Shown: in pieces, positions 27,119 through 35,052 of the stretch
Layout of the letters: each line of letters begins with the position of its first letter
Position numbering within the stretch: position 1 is the first letter of the stretch
Source: Candidatus Gastranaerophilales bacterium
GTDB lineage: Bacteria; Cyanobacteriota; Vampirovibrionia; Gastranaerophilales; Gastranaerophilaceae
Length of the DNA: 64,000 nt
Reading direction: 5' to 3'
NCBI GenBank assembly: GCA_944325155.1
Contig: CALUYY010000004.1
Span: forward strand, 111,133 to 175,132
Translations under genes and position numbers: made by a program
Notes under the pieces: generated by a model
Told to the model about the DNA's origin: nothing
What the model saw: only the letters and a program-made list of their open reading frames with translations
Database searches by the model: none

Positions 27119-28838
27119 ATTTTTTATCCGCTTCTTTAATAATTTCAATGAATGCATCTTCCATTGAAGGGTTCGGGTTTGATTTTGATTTAATTGAATT
27201 TTTAAGGTTATCGGGCGTGTCTTTTTTTAAGATTTTTCCTTTATATACAAGCGCTATACGGTCGCAAAACTGGGCTTCATCCATAAAATGTGTTGTTACG
27301 AGAATTGAAACTTTATTTTTGGCTAGGGCATTTATTCTCATCCAAAAATCTCTTCTTGTAACGGGGTCAACGCCCGATGTCGGTTCATCCAAAAATAAAA
27401 CGCAAGGATTATGTATGACAGCTAAGGATAAAGAGAGTCTTTGTTTAAATCCCAAAGGAAGATTATCCGTTTTTTCAAAAAGATAATTTTTTAATTCAAA
27501 AGATTCTATTAAATATTCAATACGCTCTTTTTTCTTTTTGCCGAAAAGCCCGTATACACCCGAAAAAAAATCAAGATTTTGTTTTACGCTTAAATTTCCG
27601 AATAAAGAAAATTTTTGCGCCATATAGCCGAATAATTTTTTTGTTTCAACCGGATTTTTATTGATATTAAGCCCCATAATTTCACAGGTTCCGAAAGAAG
27701 GCTTAATTAAGGAGCAAAGCATTTTAAAAGTCGTTGATTTTCCGGCACCGTTAGGGCCCAAAAGCCCGAAGATTTCACCCTTTTTAACTTCAAAATCAAT
27801 ATTTTTTGCGGCAATAAATTCTTTATTTTTTGTTTTATAAATTTTTGTAAGGTTATTTGCTTTAATTGAAATATTATCTTTTGTTTTTATATTAAATTCG
27901 GGCTTTTTTTCTTCATAAGATTTTATTTTTGAATTAAGCGCACTCATAACAAAATCTTCAAATAAAGGCGGGGTTTTTATTAAATTAAAGTTTGATTTTT
28001 CGGCAAAATTTTTATTTTCATATACAACCTTTATATAATTTCCTTCGATGACGGCATCAATTAAGCCTTTGTCTTTTTTTACGATTTCATTTAAAAGAGT
28101 TCTTTTGTCAAATTTATCATCTTTTATTTTGTATGTAAGCCCATCCATTACAATTTTTGCATTTTCAACCGTTCCCTCATAGATTTTTCTTCCTTTGGAA
28201 AAAAGAAAGACTTTATCAAAATATTTTGCTTCATCAAGATATGAAGTTGCCCAGATAACGCTTGTATCGTTTTCTTTTATTAATTTATCCGTTATTTTCA
28301 TCAATTCTTTTCTTGAAACCGGATCAACGCCAACCGAAGGTTCATCCAAAAGCAACAATTTAGGTGCCGTAAGCAAAACGCAGCAAAGACCGAGTTTTTG
28401 TTTCATTCCGCCAGAGAGTTTTTTTGTCAGTCTTTCTTTAAATTCTAAGAGTCCCGAAAAATTTAAAAGCTCAAAAAAAAGAGAGGCTCTTTTTTCCTTA
28501 TCTATATTTTTTAACCCCGCATAGAATTCAAGGTTTTCCGTTACCGTTAAATCTTCATAAAGTCCGAATTTTTGCGGCATATAGCCTATAATTTTTTTAA
28601 TTTCGCCCCTTTTTTTATAAGGTGAAAGATTGTTGATTAAAACGGGGTCATTTTTTATGTTATCGGGGAATAAAAGCCCCGATAAAAGTCTTAAAAACGT
28701 GGTTTTACCGGAGCCGTCGGGACCAATCAATGCCGCTTTTTCTCCTTTTTTTAAATTCAGGCTGATATCAAACAATGAAGGCTCCTTGGCACCGTTAAAG
28801 GTTTTATATAAATTTTTTACTTTTAAGATATCGTTCAT
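27108..28838 (-). CDS. Double-NBD ABC transporter ATPase (YbhF-like)
   Basis: Two nucleotide-binding domains are fused in 576 residues. NBD1 has Walker A GPDGSGKTT, signature LSGGMKQ and Walker B LLLLDEPSVG. NBD2 has Walker A GPNGAGKST and Walker B VLFLDEPTSG, but its signature reads LPLGFKQ instead of LSGGQ, so one composite ATP site may be weak. Its start overlaps the membrane fusion protein stop (ATGA-type, 28835-28838), indicating coupling. It drives the two ABC-2 permeases encoded downstream. Confidence 0.9.
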   Translation of the reverse strand: MNDILKVKNLYKTFNGAKEPSLFDISLNLKKGEKAALIGPDGSGKTTFLRLLSGLLFPDNIKNDPVLINNLSPYKKRGEIKKIIGYMPQKFGLYEDLTVTENLEFYAGLKNIDKEKRASLFFELLNFSGLLEFKERLTKKLSGGMKQKLGLCCVLLTAPKLLLLDEPSVGVDPVSRKELMKITDKLIKENDTSVIWATSYLDEAKYFDKVFLFSKGRKIYEGTVENAKIVMDGLTYKIKDDKFDKRTLLNEIVKKDKGLIDAVIEGNYIKVVYENKNFAEKSNFNLIKTPPLFEDFVMSALNSKIKSYEEKKPEFNIKTKDNISIKANNLTKIYKTKNKEFIAAKNIDFEVKKGEIFGLLGPNGAGKSTTFKMLCSLIKPSFGTCEIMGLNINKNPVETKKLFGYMAQKFSLFGNLSVKQNLDFFSGVYGLFGKKKKERIEYLIESFELKNYLFEKTDNLPLGFKQRLSLSLAVIHNPCVLFLDEPTSGVDPVTRRDFWMRINALAKNKVSILVTTHFMDEAQFCDRIALVYKGKILKKDTPDNLKNSIKSKSNPNPSMEDAFIEIIKEADKKYDE

Positions 28839-29659
28839 AAAATTATTTTCACGGTAACGGGCATTCCCTGTCTTAAATAGAGGTCTGAATTATCTATTAT
28901 TACTCTTATTCTGTATACCAAATCGACTCTTAATTCCGTTGTTTCAACGGTTTTAGGGGTAAATTCGGCAACGGGGGAGATAAAACCGATATGCCCCATA
29001 TAAGGGTCTTTTGGTCTTGAATCCGTGTATATGAGCGCCTTTTGACCGTATTTTATTTTTCCTAAATTTTTTTCATCTATATAGGTTCTGACCCATAGGG
29101 GTTTTGTCATTGAGATTGAATAGACAATGTCCGAGATATTTAAAATGCTTCCTTTTTCTCTTACCCTGCTTAAAATTATTCCGTCAAAAGGAGCGTATAA
29201 TTTTGTGTCGTCTAAATCTATAATGCTTTTTTCAAGCGATGCCTTTGCATAATCATGGGAAGCAATGCTTGAATTCATATCTTCTTTAATGTTTGAGCAT
29301 TGTTCTTTTGAGATTGTATTATCTTTGCATAAAGGATTGTTATATTTAAAAATTGAAATTTTTTTGAGTTTTTCCGCTCTTTTTTGTTTAAGGCTTGCTT
29401 TTGCTTGATTCAGCGCATTTTGATAAATATCGGATTCAAGCTCGGCAAGAATTGTTCCTTCTTTAACAAAATCGCCTTCTTCAACGTATAATTTTTTTAA
29501 ACGCCCGGGGACTCTGAATGATAAATCGGACTGTCTTATTTCAATGTTTCCGAAAAGTGTTAAATATCCCTTTTCTTTGTTTTTATTCATTAAAAACAAA
29601 ATTAAGAATGCACATAAAAATAAAATAATTAAAACTAAAATTATAAACTTTCTTTTCAT
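28835..29659 (-). CDS. HlyD-family membrane fusion protein (YbhG-like)
   Basis: This periplasmic adaptor links the ABC permeases to the TolC channel. One N-terminal membrane helix precedes the first lipoyl half (VPGRLKKLYVEEGDFVKEGTILAELES), a short coiled-coil hairpin, the second lipoyl half (YAPFDGIILSRVREKGSI), and a beta-barrel region. At 274 residues it is short for the family because the hairpin is short. The hairpin has two Cys (PLCKDN, KEQCSN). It starts one base after the TolC-like gene's stop. Confidence 0.9.
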   Translation of the reverse strand: MKRKFIILVLIILFLCAFLILFLMNKNKEKGYLTLFGNIEIRQSDLSFRVPGRLKKLYVEEGDFVKEGTILAELESDIYQNALNQAKASLKQKRAEKLKKISIFKYNNPLCKDNTISKEQCSNIKEDMNSSIASHDYAKASLEKSIIDLDDTKLYAPFDGIILSRVREKGSILNISDIVYSISMTKPLWVRTYIDEKNLGKIKYGQKALIYTDSRPKDPYMGHIGFISPVAEFTPKTVETTELRVDLVYRIRVIIDNSDLYLRQGMPVTVKIIL

Positions 29660-30985
29660 CTATAAAGCTCCGCCCGCTGCTTTATATAAAGAAATGAGGT
29701 CTATAAATTTTTGGTTTTTTGAATTATATAGAGTTTTTATTTTATCTATTCTTTCACTGTCTTTTTCAAGGTAATCAACATAGCTTTTAACACCCGATAT
29801 ATAAGCGTTTTTGGTTTTTATGAGATTGGAATTTTCGTAATACAGATTTTTTTCATTGTTTTTATAAATTTCAATATCTTTTTTTAAATTGTACAGGGTG
29901 TCATTTAGTTCTTTCAAGGCGTTAAGATCGGCTTTCAGAAATTCATTCATTGCAATTTCATATTCGATTTTTCTTTTTTTAAGAGTAAAAATTCTTTTTC
30001 CGCCGTCAAAGATGTTCTGGACCGCACCCGCAACAAGTGCCGCAAGTGCGCCTTCCCAGCCGAAATTGTTTATGATTGTAGAAAATATAAGGTTTCCTTC
30101 AATTTGAATTTTGGGGAGAAATTCTTTTTTTGCTATTAATATATCAAATTTTTTCTTTTTGATTTCGTTTTCAAGTTTTATTATATCGGGGCGGGAGCAG
30201 ATTATATCGCCTTTTAATATATTCGGATACGGTTTTTTGTATTCAATTTTATCAAAGGATGAAACCGTTATTTTATCTGCTTCATAAGGTGTTAAACCCG
30301 TCAGATAACATAATTTTGTGATAAATTCCGTTCTTAATTTTTTTAAATTTTCAATTTCGTTTTTTTCGTTTTCGATAAATTGAAAGCTTTCGTTTAATTC
30401 AAGCGAATTTATAACGCCTTTTTCGTACATAAAAGCTTTTCTTTTGTTTAATATTTCAAGAATTTCTTTTCTTTTATTTTGAAGTTCAATTAATTTGTTT
30501 AAGTTTGAGATGTTAAAGTATACACATGCAACATCTGTTGCCACAAGAATGTTTGAGGATCTTAAATTCTGGTAAGAATTTTTGATATCAAGTTTTTTAA
30601 TTTGGATTTTATTATATTTTTTCCCAAGATAATCAATTTCCCAAATTGTGCTTAAGGGAAGAGCAAAACTGTTTGTTTGGATGTCGTTATCGGGGATTGT
30701 TGATTTCGGGATTTTTAAAAGAAGATAATCGGCGCCCAAATTTATTTCGGGAAATTCCTCCGAAATTGAGAGGTTTTTATCCAGCCTTGACTTTAATATG
30801 TTATTTTTGGCAATGATAATATCTTTATTGTTTTCAAGAGCAAGAAAAATACAGTTCATTAAATTTTCATCGTTGAAATTTTTGAACCACTCCGTATTTA
30901 TTAAATAATTTTTTGAGAAAGAAAGATTGAAAATTTGCATCGAATAAAAAAGAAAAAACAGGACAAACGGGAAAACACTTTTCAT
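29660..30985 (-). CDS. TolC-like outer membrane efflux protein
   Basis: The first gene of the efflux operon encodes 441 residues with an N-terminal signal peptide (SVFPFVLFFLFYSMQI) and two long helical repeats of the OEP family (DYLLLKIPKSTIP... and the later KEFLPKIQIEGNL block with WEGALAALVAGAVQNIFDGGKR). It should form the outer-membrane exit duct, which implies a Gram-negative envelope. GAAGG precedes the ATG and a minus-strand TATAAT lies about 30 bases upstream. Confidence 0.85.
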   Translation of the reverse strand: MKSVFPFVLFFLFYSMQIFNLSFSKNYLINTEWFKNFNDENLMNCIFLALENNKDIIIAKNNILKSRLDKNLSISEEFPEINLGADYLLLKIPKSTIPDNDIQTNSFALPLSTIWEIDYLGKKYNKIQIKKLDIKNSYQNLRSSNILVATDVACVYFNISNLNKLIELQNKRKEILEILNKRKAFMYEKGVINSLELNESFQFIENEKNEIENLKKLRTEFITKLCYLTGLTPYEADKITVSSFDKIEYKKPYPNILKGDIICSRPDIIKLENEIKKKKFDILIAKKEFLPKIQIEGNLIFSTIINNFGWEGALAALVAGAVQNIFDGGKRIFTLKKRKIEYEIAMNEFLKADLNALKELNDTLYNLKKDIEIYKNNEKNLYYENSNLIKTKNAYISGVKSYVDYLEKDSERIDKIKTLYNSKNQKFIDLISLYKAAGGAL

Positions 30986-31370
30986 AAAAAACCTTCAAAT
31001 TAAAGTTAAAATTATAATAAATTCAGTAAAATCAAAAATATATTACCCTTGTGAATTAGGTAAATTTGTAGTATAATATATTGATACGGAATGCCCCGAA
31101 GCGCTGAAGTGATTTAATAAAATCTTTATTTTGCACCATTAAATTGTTCTATATTTAATTAAAATGTTTAGATTGCCGTCTGATTATTAAAAAATCGGAT
31201 TTTATATGCTCCGATAGAGCAAATCCCTTCAGGGGATTAAATTTAGCCGGCTTTAAAGCATTATGATTAAATTGAGCGAATAAATTAGATTTAAATAACT
31301 GCACTAAAGTTGTTTATAAAACATTTTGGCGATTTTAATATGTATTAGTGGATACTATCGAAAAAATATT
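30986..31370 (+). promoter_or_regulatory. Promoter and long structured leader upstream of an XRE regulator
   Basis: No gene is supported in these 385 bases. TTGTGA (31049-31054), a 17-base spacer and TATAAT (31072-31077) form a good promoter, giving a leader of about 285 nt before the ATG at 31371. The leader holds small hairpins: ATCGGA/TCCGAT, TGCTC/GAGCA and AATCCC/GGGATT (31190-31245). It could be a regulatory leader or a separate small RNA. I do not recognise a known riboswitch. The other end holds the tolC-like gene's own promoter on the minus strand. Confidence 0.5.
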
Positions 31371-31724
31371 ATGGACAAGAAATCATTTGGAGAAAACTTA
31401 AAAAAACTTAGAAAACAAAAAGGGCTGAGCCAGGCGCAGCTGGCGGAAATTATTGGCATGAGCGCCAAGAATATTACAAAAATCGAAACGGGTAAAAGTT
31501 TCCCGAGAGCAGAAAATATAAACAAGCTTTTAAAACTGTTTAACGTAAGCGAAAATGTATTGTTTGCGGGTTCCGAAAAACTTGACATTAAGCAAAATTC
31601 AAATAAAATCGAGGCCTTAAAAATAATAAACAACGCAAGCGATAAACATGTAAAAATTTATCTTTCCATGTTGAAACAATTAAGAGAAATGATTAATCAA
31701 ACGGAAGATATGCTGAATAAGTAA
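31371..31724 (+). CDS. XRE-family helix-turn-helix regulator
   Basis: The 117-residue protein has a Cro/CI-type HTH (LKKLRKQKGLSQAQLAEIIGMSAKNITKIETGKSFP) and a helical C-terminal tail, likely for dimerisation. The frame extends to 31326, but the HTH proper begins at ATG 31371. No ribosome-binding site is seen; TACTAT near 31353-31358 could give a nearly leaderless message in addition to the distal promoter. A clean terminator follows, so it is monocistronic. Targets are unknown. Confidence 0.85.
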   Translation: MDKKSFGENLKKLRKQKGLSQAQLAEIIGMSAKNITKIETGKSFPRAENINKLLKLFNVSENVLFAGSEKLDIKQNSNKIEALKIINNASDKHVKIYLSMLKQLREMINQTEDMLNK

Positions 31725-31752
31725 GTATATTTTTCCGTTCGTAGTAAATTTA

Positions 31753-31782
31753 GAGCAAGTGTTTGGCACTTGCTCTTTTTTT
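31753..31782 (+). terminator. Terminator of the XRE regulator
   Basis: Perfect 9-bp stem GAGCAAGTG/CACTTGCTC with a 5-base loop and seven Ts. Confidence 0.9.
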
Positions 31783-31895
31783 ATCATGATTTTAATTGTA
31801 TAAATAACACTTTTTCTGAAAAATGATGTGCACTTTTAAATTTATACGGCTAAAATCCAGTTATAATAAGGATATTAAAATTTTATTAAAGGGGG

Positions 31896-31924
31896 TTGAC
31901 AAATTAAAATATTGGGTACATAAT
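31896..31924 (+). promoter_or_regulatory. Sigma-70 consensus-like promoter
   Basis: TTGACA (31896-31901), a 17-base spacer and CATAAT (31919-31924). It is the best match to the housekeeping consensus in the window and drives the 80-residue gene at 31994 with a leader of about 60 nt. Confidence 0.75.
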
Positions 31925-31993
31925 ACAGATATAAAGAAAAAGTGTTACACATACACTAAAAAGAAAACAAAAAGATAAGGCTAGAGAAGGAAA

Positions 31994-32236
31994 ATGTTAA
32001 GAGTAAATTCAATAAAAAATGTATATAATACACTAAATAGAAACAACATCAGCTTCAAAGCCGGCGTACAAACAAACTACGGCTTGAATGTTCCTTCGCC
32101 GAATTCAAATATGGTTGAAGGCGGGCTGTTAACAGGTTTCGTTGGTACGATAACTCCTTTGTTTACGCAAATTCAATCAAGAGCAAAAAGCATTGAAAAC
32201 GGATTGAATGAAACAAAGATAGAATACCTTGCATAA
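31994..32236 (+). CDS. Small lineage-type protein with N-terminal NISFKAG motif
   Basis: No known domain is recognised in this 80-residue protein. It has a strong promoter, AGAAGGA before the ATG, and a strong terminator, so it is a well-expressed monocistronic gene. Residues near 18-24 read NISFKAG, a motif that recurs in modified form at the start of other unknown proteins here. The middle is hydrophobic and Gly-rich (GGLLTGFVGTITPLF), short for a membrane helix. The function is unknown. Confidence 0.7.
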   Translation: MLRVNSIKNVYNTLNRNNISFKAGVQTNYGLNVPSPNSNMVEGGLLTGFVGTITPLFTQIQSRAKSIENGLNETKIEYLA

Positions 32237-32704
32237 TAATTAAAAAAAATATAAAGCCATTAACAACAAGATTTATATTATTTATCGACACCTAACAACA
32301 CAATCCCGAAGCTAACAACATATAGCCGACACCGTTTAAGACGGTGTCTTTTGATATATCGGGGTTATATTCCGGCAGTTTTGATTAATGTTATTACGGA
32401 GCGGGCGGTGTAATTTATTTTTATTAAGAAATGTAAACACCATTACAAAAACCAAAATTCGATTTAACATATCTTAACATACATGTTGTATTTTAAAATC
32501 GTAAATGATATATTAAGGATATACGGAAGATATACAAAAGGTTGGAACTCTTAAATATAAGCGGTTTTGACCGAAAATTTATGTGCCCTCATTATTTTAA
32601 TTAAAAAAGTGTTGTTATCCCTTATATTATTTCAAGCTCCATAAAAAGAGCAGAATTTGCAATGCAAAAGGTTAGGTCAGAAATTAAAAGTTTGGAGAAA
32701 ATTT
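32237..32704. other. Gene-free stretch before the sigma factor
   Basis: Apart from the terminator at 32328-32352, these 468 bases hold no convincing gene. Imperfect repeats around ACATATCTTAACATACATG (32465-32485) and short hairpins (CGGTTTTGACCG near 32559) might be control sites for the sigma gene, but I cannot assign a promoter with confidence. An in-frame ATG at 32657 is less likely than 32705 as the sigma start. Confidence 0.4.
32328..32352 (+). terminator. Terminator of the 80-residue gene
   Basis: GACACCGT (32328-32335) pairs with ACGGTGTC (32341-32348), loop TTAAG, followed by four Ts. Confidence 0.8.
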
Positions 32705-33592
32705 ATGAAAAAAGCGGTCGTTTCTAAAAATTACGATGTTGAATCGAATGATTGTTCAATTGAAAATCCCCTTAGTTTTTATTACAAAAAAATTTCAAAA
32801 TTCCCCGTGTTAACTTCCGAAGAAGAAAAAGAGCTTGCAAGACAAGCTTCTTTAGGCGATAAGGAAGCAAAAATAAAATTAATTCAATCCAATTTAAGGC
32901 TTGTTATCAATATTGCAAGAAAATCAATCCATGTTTCAAAATTATCAATGGCTGATTTAATTCAGGAAGGGAACCTGGGGTTAATAGCGGCTTTGGATAA
33001 ATATAACTGGAAACTCGGGTATAAATTTTCAACTTATGCTACCTGGTGGATAAAACAGGCAATGTTTAAAGCAATCAGCGAACAGTCGCACTGCATGAAA
33101 ATTCCCGTTTATATTCAGGAAACTTTATCTAAGTATAAAAAAATCAAAAATTCTCTGGAACAAAAATATAACTGCCAGATTAAACCCGCAGTCGTTGCGG
33201 ATAAAATGGGAATATCGGAAAATAAAATAAATACGTTTTTAAATGCGTTTACAAAATCGCTTTCAATTGAAAATTCGCTTGATGCAGTTGATGATAAACA
33301 GCTTAATTTATCCGAAATTATTGAAGATGTTAAACAAAACGTTGAAATTAAAATCGAAAACGAAGAATTAAAAAAAGATATCAAAAAAGCACTGTCAATT
33401 TTAAAGGAAAAAGAACAGGAAGTTATCACCTTAAGGTTCGGGCTTGAAGATAACGGAAAGAAAACTCTTGAAGAAATCGGCAATATATACGGTGTTACAA
33501 AAGAATGTATACGCCAAATCGAAAAAAGAGCAATCAGAAAAATTTATATGAACAATGAAACAAGAAAAAATCTTATAGATTATATTAAATAG
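32705..33592 (+). CDS. Alternative sigma-70 factor (group 2 type, RpoD-related)
   Basis: The 295-residue protein has regions 1.2, 2, 3 and 4 but lacks the large region 1.1 of a primary sigma. Region 2 reads NLRLVINIARKSI, DLIQEGNLGLIAALDKYNWKLGYKFSTYATWWIKQAM; region 4 has the HTH TLEEIGNIYGVTKECIRQIEKRA. Sequence between 2.4 and 3 (SEQSHCMKIPVYIQE) deviates from RpoD. ATG 32705 is chosen because TTTGGAG lies eight bases before it. It would direct polymerase to a subset of promoters. The 3' end overlaps bioC by 8 bp. Confidence 0.9.
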   Translation: MKKAVVSKNYDVESNDCSIENPLSFYYKKISKFPVLTSEEEKELARQASLGDKEAKIKLIQSNLRLVINIARKSIHVSKLSMADLIQEGNLGLIAALDKYNWKLGYKFSTYATWWIKQAMFKAISEQSHCMKIPVYIQETLSKYKKIKNSLEQKYNCQIKPAVVADKMGISENKINTFLNAFTKSLSIENSLDAVDDKQLNLSEIIEDVKQNVEIKIENEELKKDIKKALSILKEKEQEVITLRFGLEDNGKKTLEEIGNIYGVTKECIRQIEKRAIRKIYMNNETRKNLIDYIK

Positions 33593-34283
33593 CCTTTATA
33601 ACGTAGTATAAAGGATGATAGGTTAATTCAAACCCCATATTGTCTTTATATTTTTCAAAATATTTGTTTTTAAAGCCGTTGTAGTCTTTTTTTGTCCAAA
33701 CCTTATCTTCAGCCTTAACACCGGTAAATTTTATATGGTCAAGTAAATTATGCACATCTTTAAAGTAAAGGGTTTTTAATTCTTCTTCAAAATAAAGAAT
33801 TTTAAACCCTTCTTTTTTTATAAAATTATCTAAAACCGGATATTCAAGCCCGATGCCCGTTATATCTTTAATCTGGATGAAATTTTTTTTGCCGAAATAT
33901 GAAAAAGCAATCAGCCCTTCTTTATTTATTATTTTCCGAAGTCTTTTAAACAAAGTTTCATAATCGTTAACCCATTGAAAAACGGCGTTTGAAAGGATTA
34001 AATCAACGTTTTTCGGCAAAGTAATTTTATTTATGTCGCCTTTTATATAGATATCCGGTTCAAAATTTGTAAAATTGTCCGTCAGGTCGTTTAAAATTAT
34101 TTTTTTATATTTAATTTTTTCTCTTATTTCATCCGTTAAAAACCCCGTGCCGGAGCCGATTTCAAATACGGTGTCATATTCTTTTTTAAAATTTTTGATA
34201 AGAAAATTTATAAGATAATGCGCCATTTGTTTTTGAACAAAGGCATTTTTTCTGTATGTGGTTTTTGCTTTTTCAAATTCCAA
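33585..34283 (-). CDS. bioC: Malonyl-ACP O-methyltransferase
   Basis: BioC methylates malonyl-ACP so that fatty-acid synthesis can build the pimeloyl chain of biotin. SAM motif I is VFEIGSGTGFLT, motif II INLN-type LILSNAVFQWVND is the characteristic BioC segment, and the N-terminal AKTTYRKNAFVQKQMA is family-typical. The 232-residue length is slightly short. It starts 2 bp after the stop of the bioG-like gene, forming a pair whose products start and finish pimeloyl synthesis. No other bio genes are in the window. Confidence 0.85.
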   Translation of the reverse strand: MEFEKAKTTYRKNAFVQKQMAHYLINFLIKNFKKEYDTVFEIGSGTGFLTDEIREKIKYKKIILNDLTDNFTNFEPDIYIKGDINKITLPKNVDLILSNAVFQWVNDYETLFKRLRKIINKEGLIAFSYFGKKNFIQIKDITGIGLEYPVLDNFIKKEGFKILYFEEELKTLYFKDVHNLLDHIKFTGVKAEDKVWTKKDYNGFKNKYFEKYKDNMGFELTYHPLYYVIKAI

Positions 34284-34285
34284 AA

Positions 34286-34936
34286 CTAAACCTCTAAAAT
34301 TTCATCAAAATTGTTAAATTCAAAAAAAGGAAAATGCCCTGTGTTTAATTCCAAGATGTTTTTGTGTTTTTCATAAAATAATTTTTGCGCCATATAGGGA
34401 ATAATTCTGTCTTTTTTTGTAATAATCACCGAATCAAATTCCAGATGTTTTTTAATTTCATTATTTTGAACGTAATTTTTTATATTGTTTAATTCATCCT
34501 TTAAATTGTCAATTTCTCTTTTTGCATTTTTTATAATTCCGTTTGAATTCAGTTCCATTTTTTCTTTAAAATTTTTAATTACATTTTCATTAAACGCATA
34601 AAGCATTAAATCAAAAATTTTGGGTTTAATTCCGAAGTTTTCATCTATCGGATAAATTGTTCCGGATATTGCAATTGATTTATCAATAAAAGGAAGATAA
34701 TCTTTTGCTTCGTTTGCCGCAAAAACACCGTAGGAATAGGCAATTAAATTAATTTCAACGTAGGGCGAAAAATCAAAATAAGAAAGTTCTTCAAAATTGA
34801 GGTCCGAATAATCATAGATATATAAAATGTCTGATGTGTTATTGTCAAATTCGCAAAAACAGTTCTCATCGGTATAAAAACCGCAAAAGAAGATTAAAAG
34901 CCTTGTTTTGTCGTGGTTTACATGGAAAAATTTCAT
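34286..34936 (-). CDS. bioG: Pimeloyl-ACP methyl ester esterase, BioG type (DUF452)
   Basis: BioG removes the methyl group from pimeloyl-ACP methyl ester. The alpha/beta hydrolase shows LLIFFCGFYTDENCF, the YIYDYSDL strand and the nucleophile elbow IAYSYGV with Ser68, replacing the usual AWSxGV. A late His is in LNTGHFPFF. The 216-residue length fits DUF452. Its position directly before bioC supports the call strongly. Confidence 0.85.
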   Translation of the reverse strand: MKFFHVNHDKTRLLIFFCGFYTDENCFCEFDNNTSDILYIYDYSDLNFEELSYFDFSPYVEINLIAYSYGVFAANEAKDYLPFIDKSIAISGTIYPIDENFGIKPKIFDLMLYAFNENVIKNFKEKMELNSNGIIKNAKREIDNLKDELNNIKNYVQNNEIKKHLEFDSVIITKKDRIIPYMAQKLFYEKHKNILELNTGHFPFFEFNNFDEILEV

Positions 34937-35052
34937 AAAAAAATTCCTTTTATATTAAAAAATTATACTATACATATATAAGCTTATAAGTTAATTTAAA
35001 AAATCCCTGTTTTCATTGTATAATTTGAATAATCTCAAATTTAAGGGGGTTT

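Noticed and set aside
31049..31370. 6S RNA, tmRNA or RNase P RNA in the XRE leader
   Set aside because: None of the conserved motifs of those RNAs is visible; only short unrelated hairpins are present.
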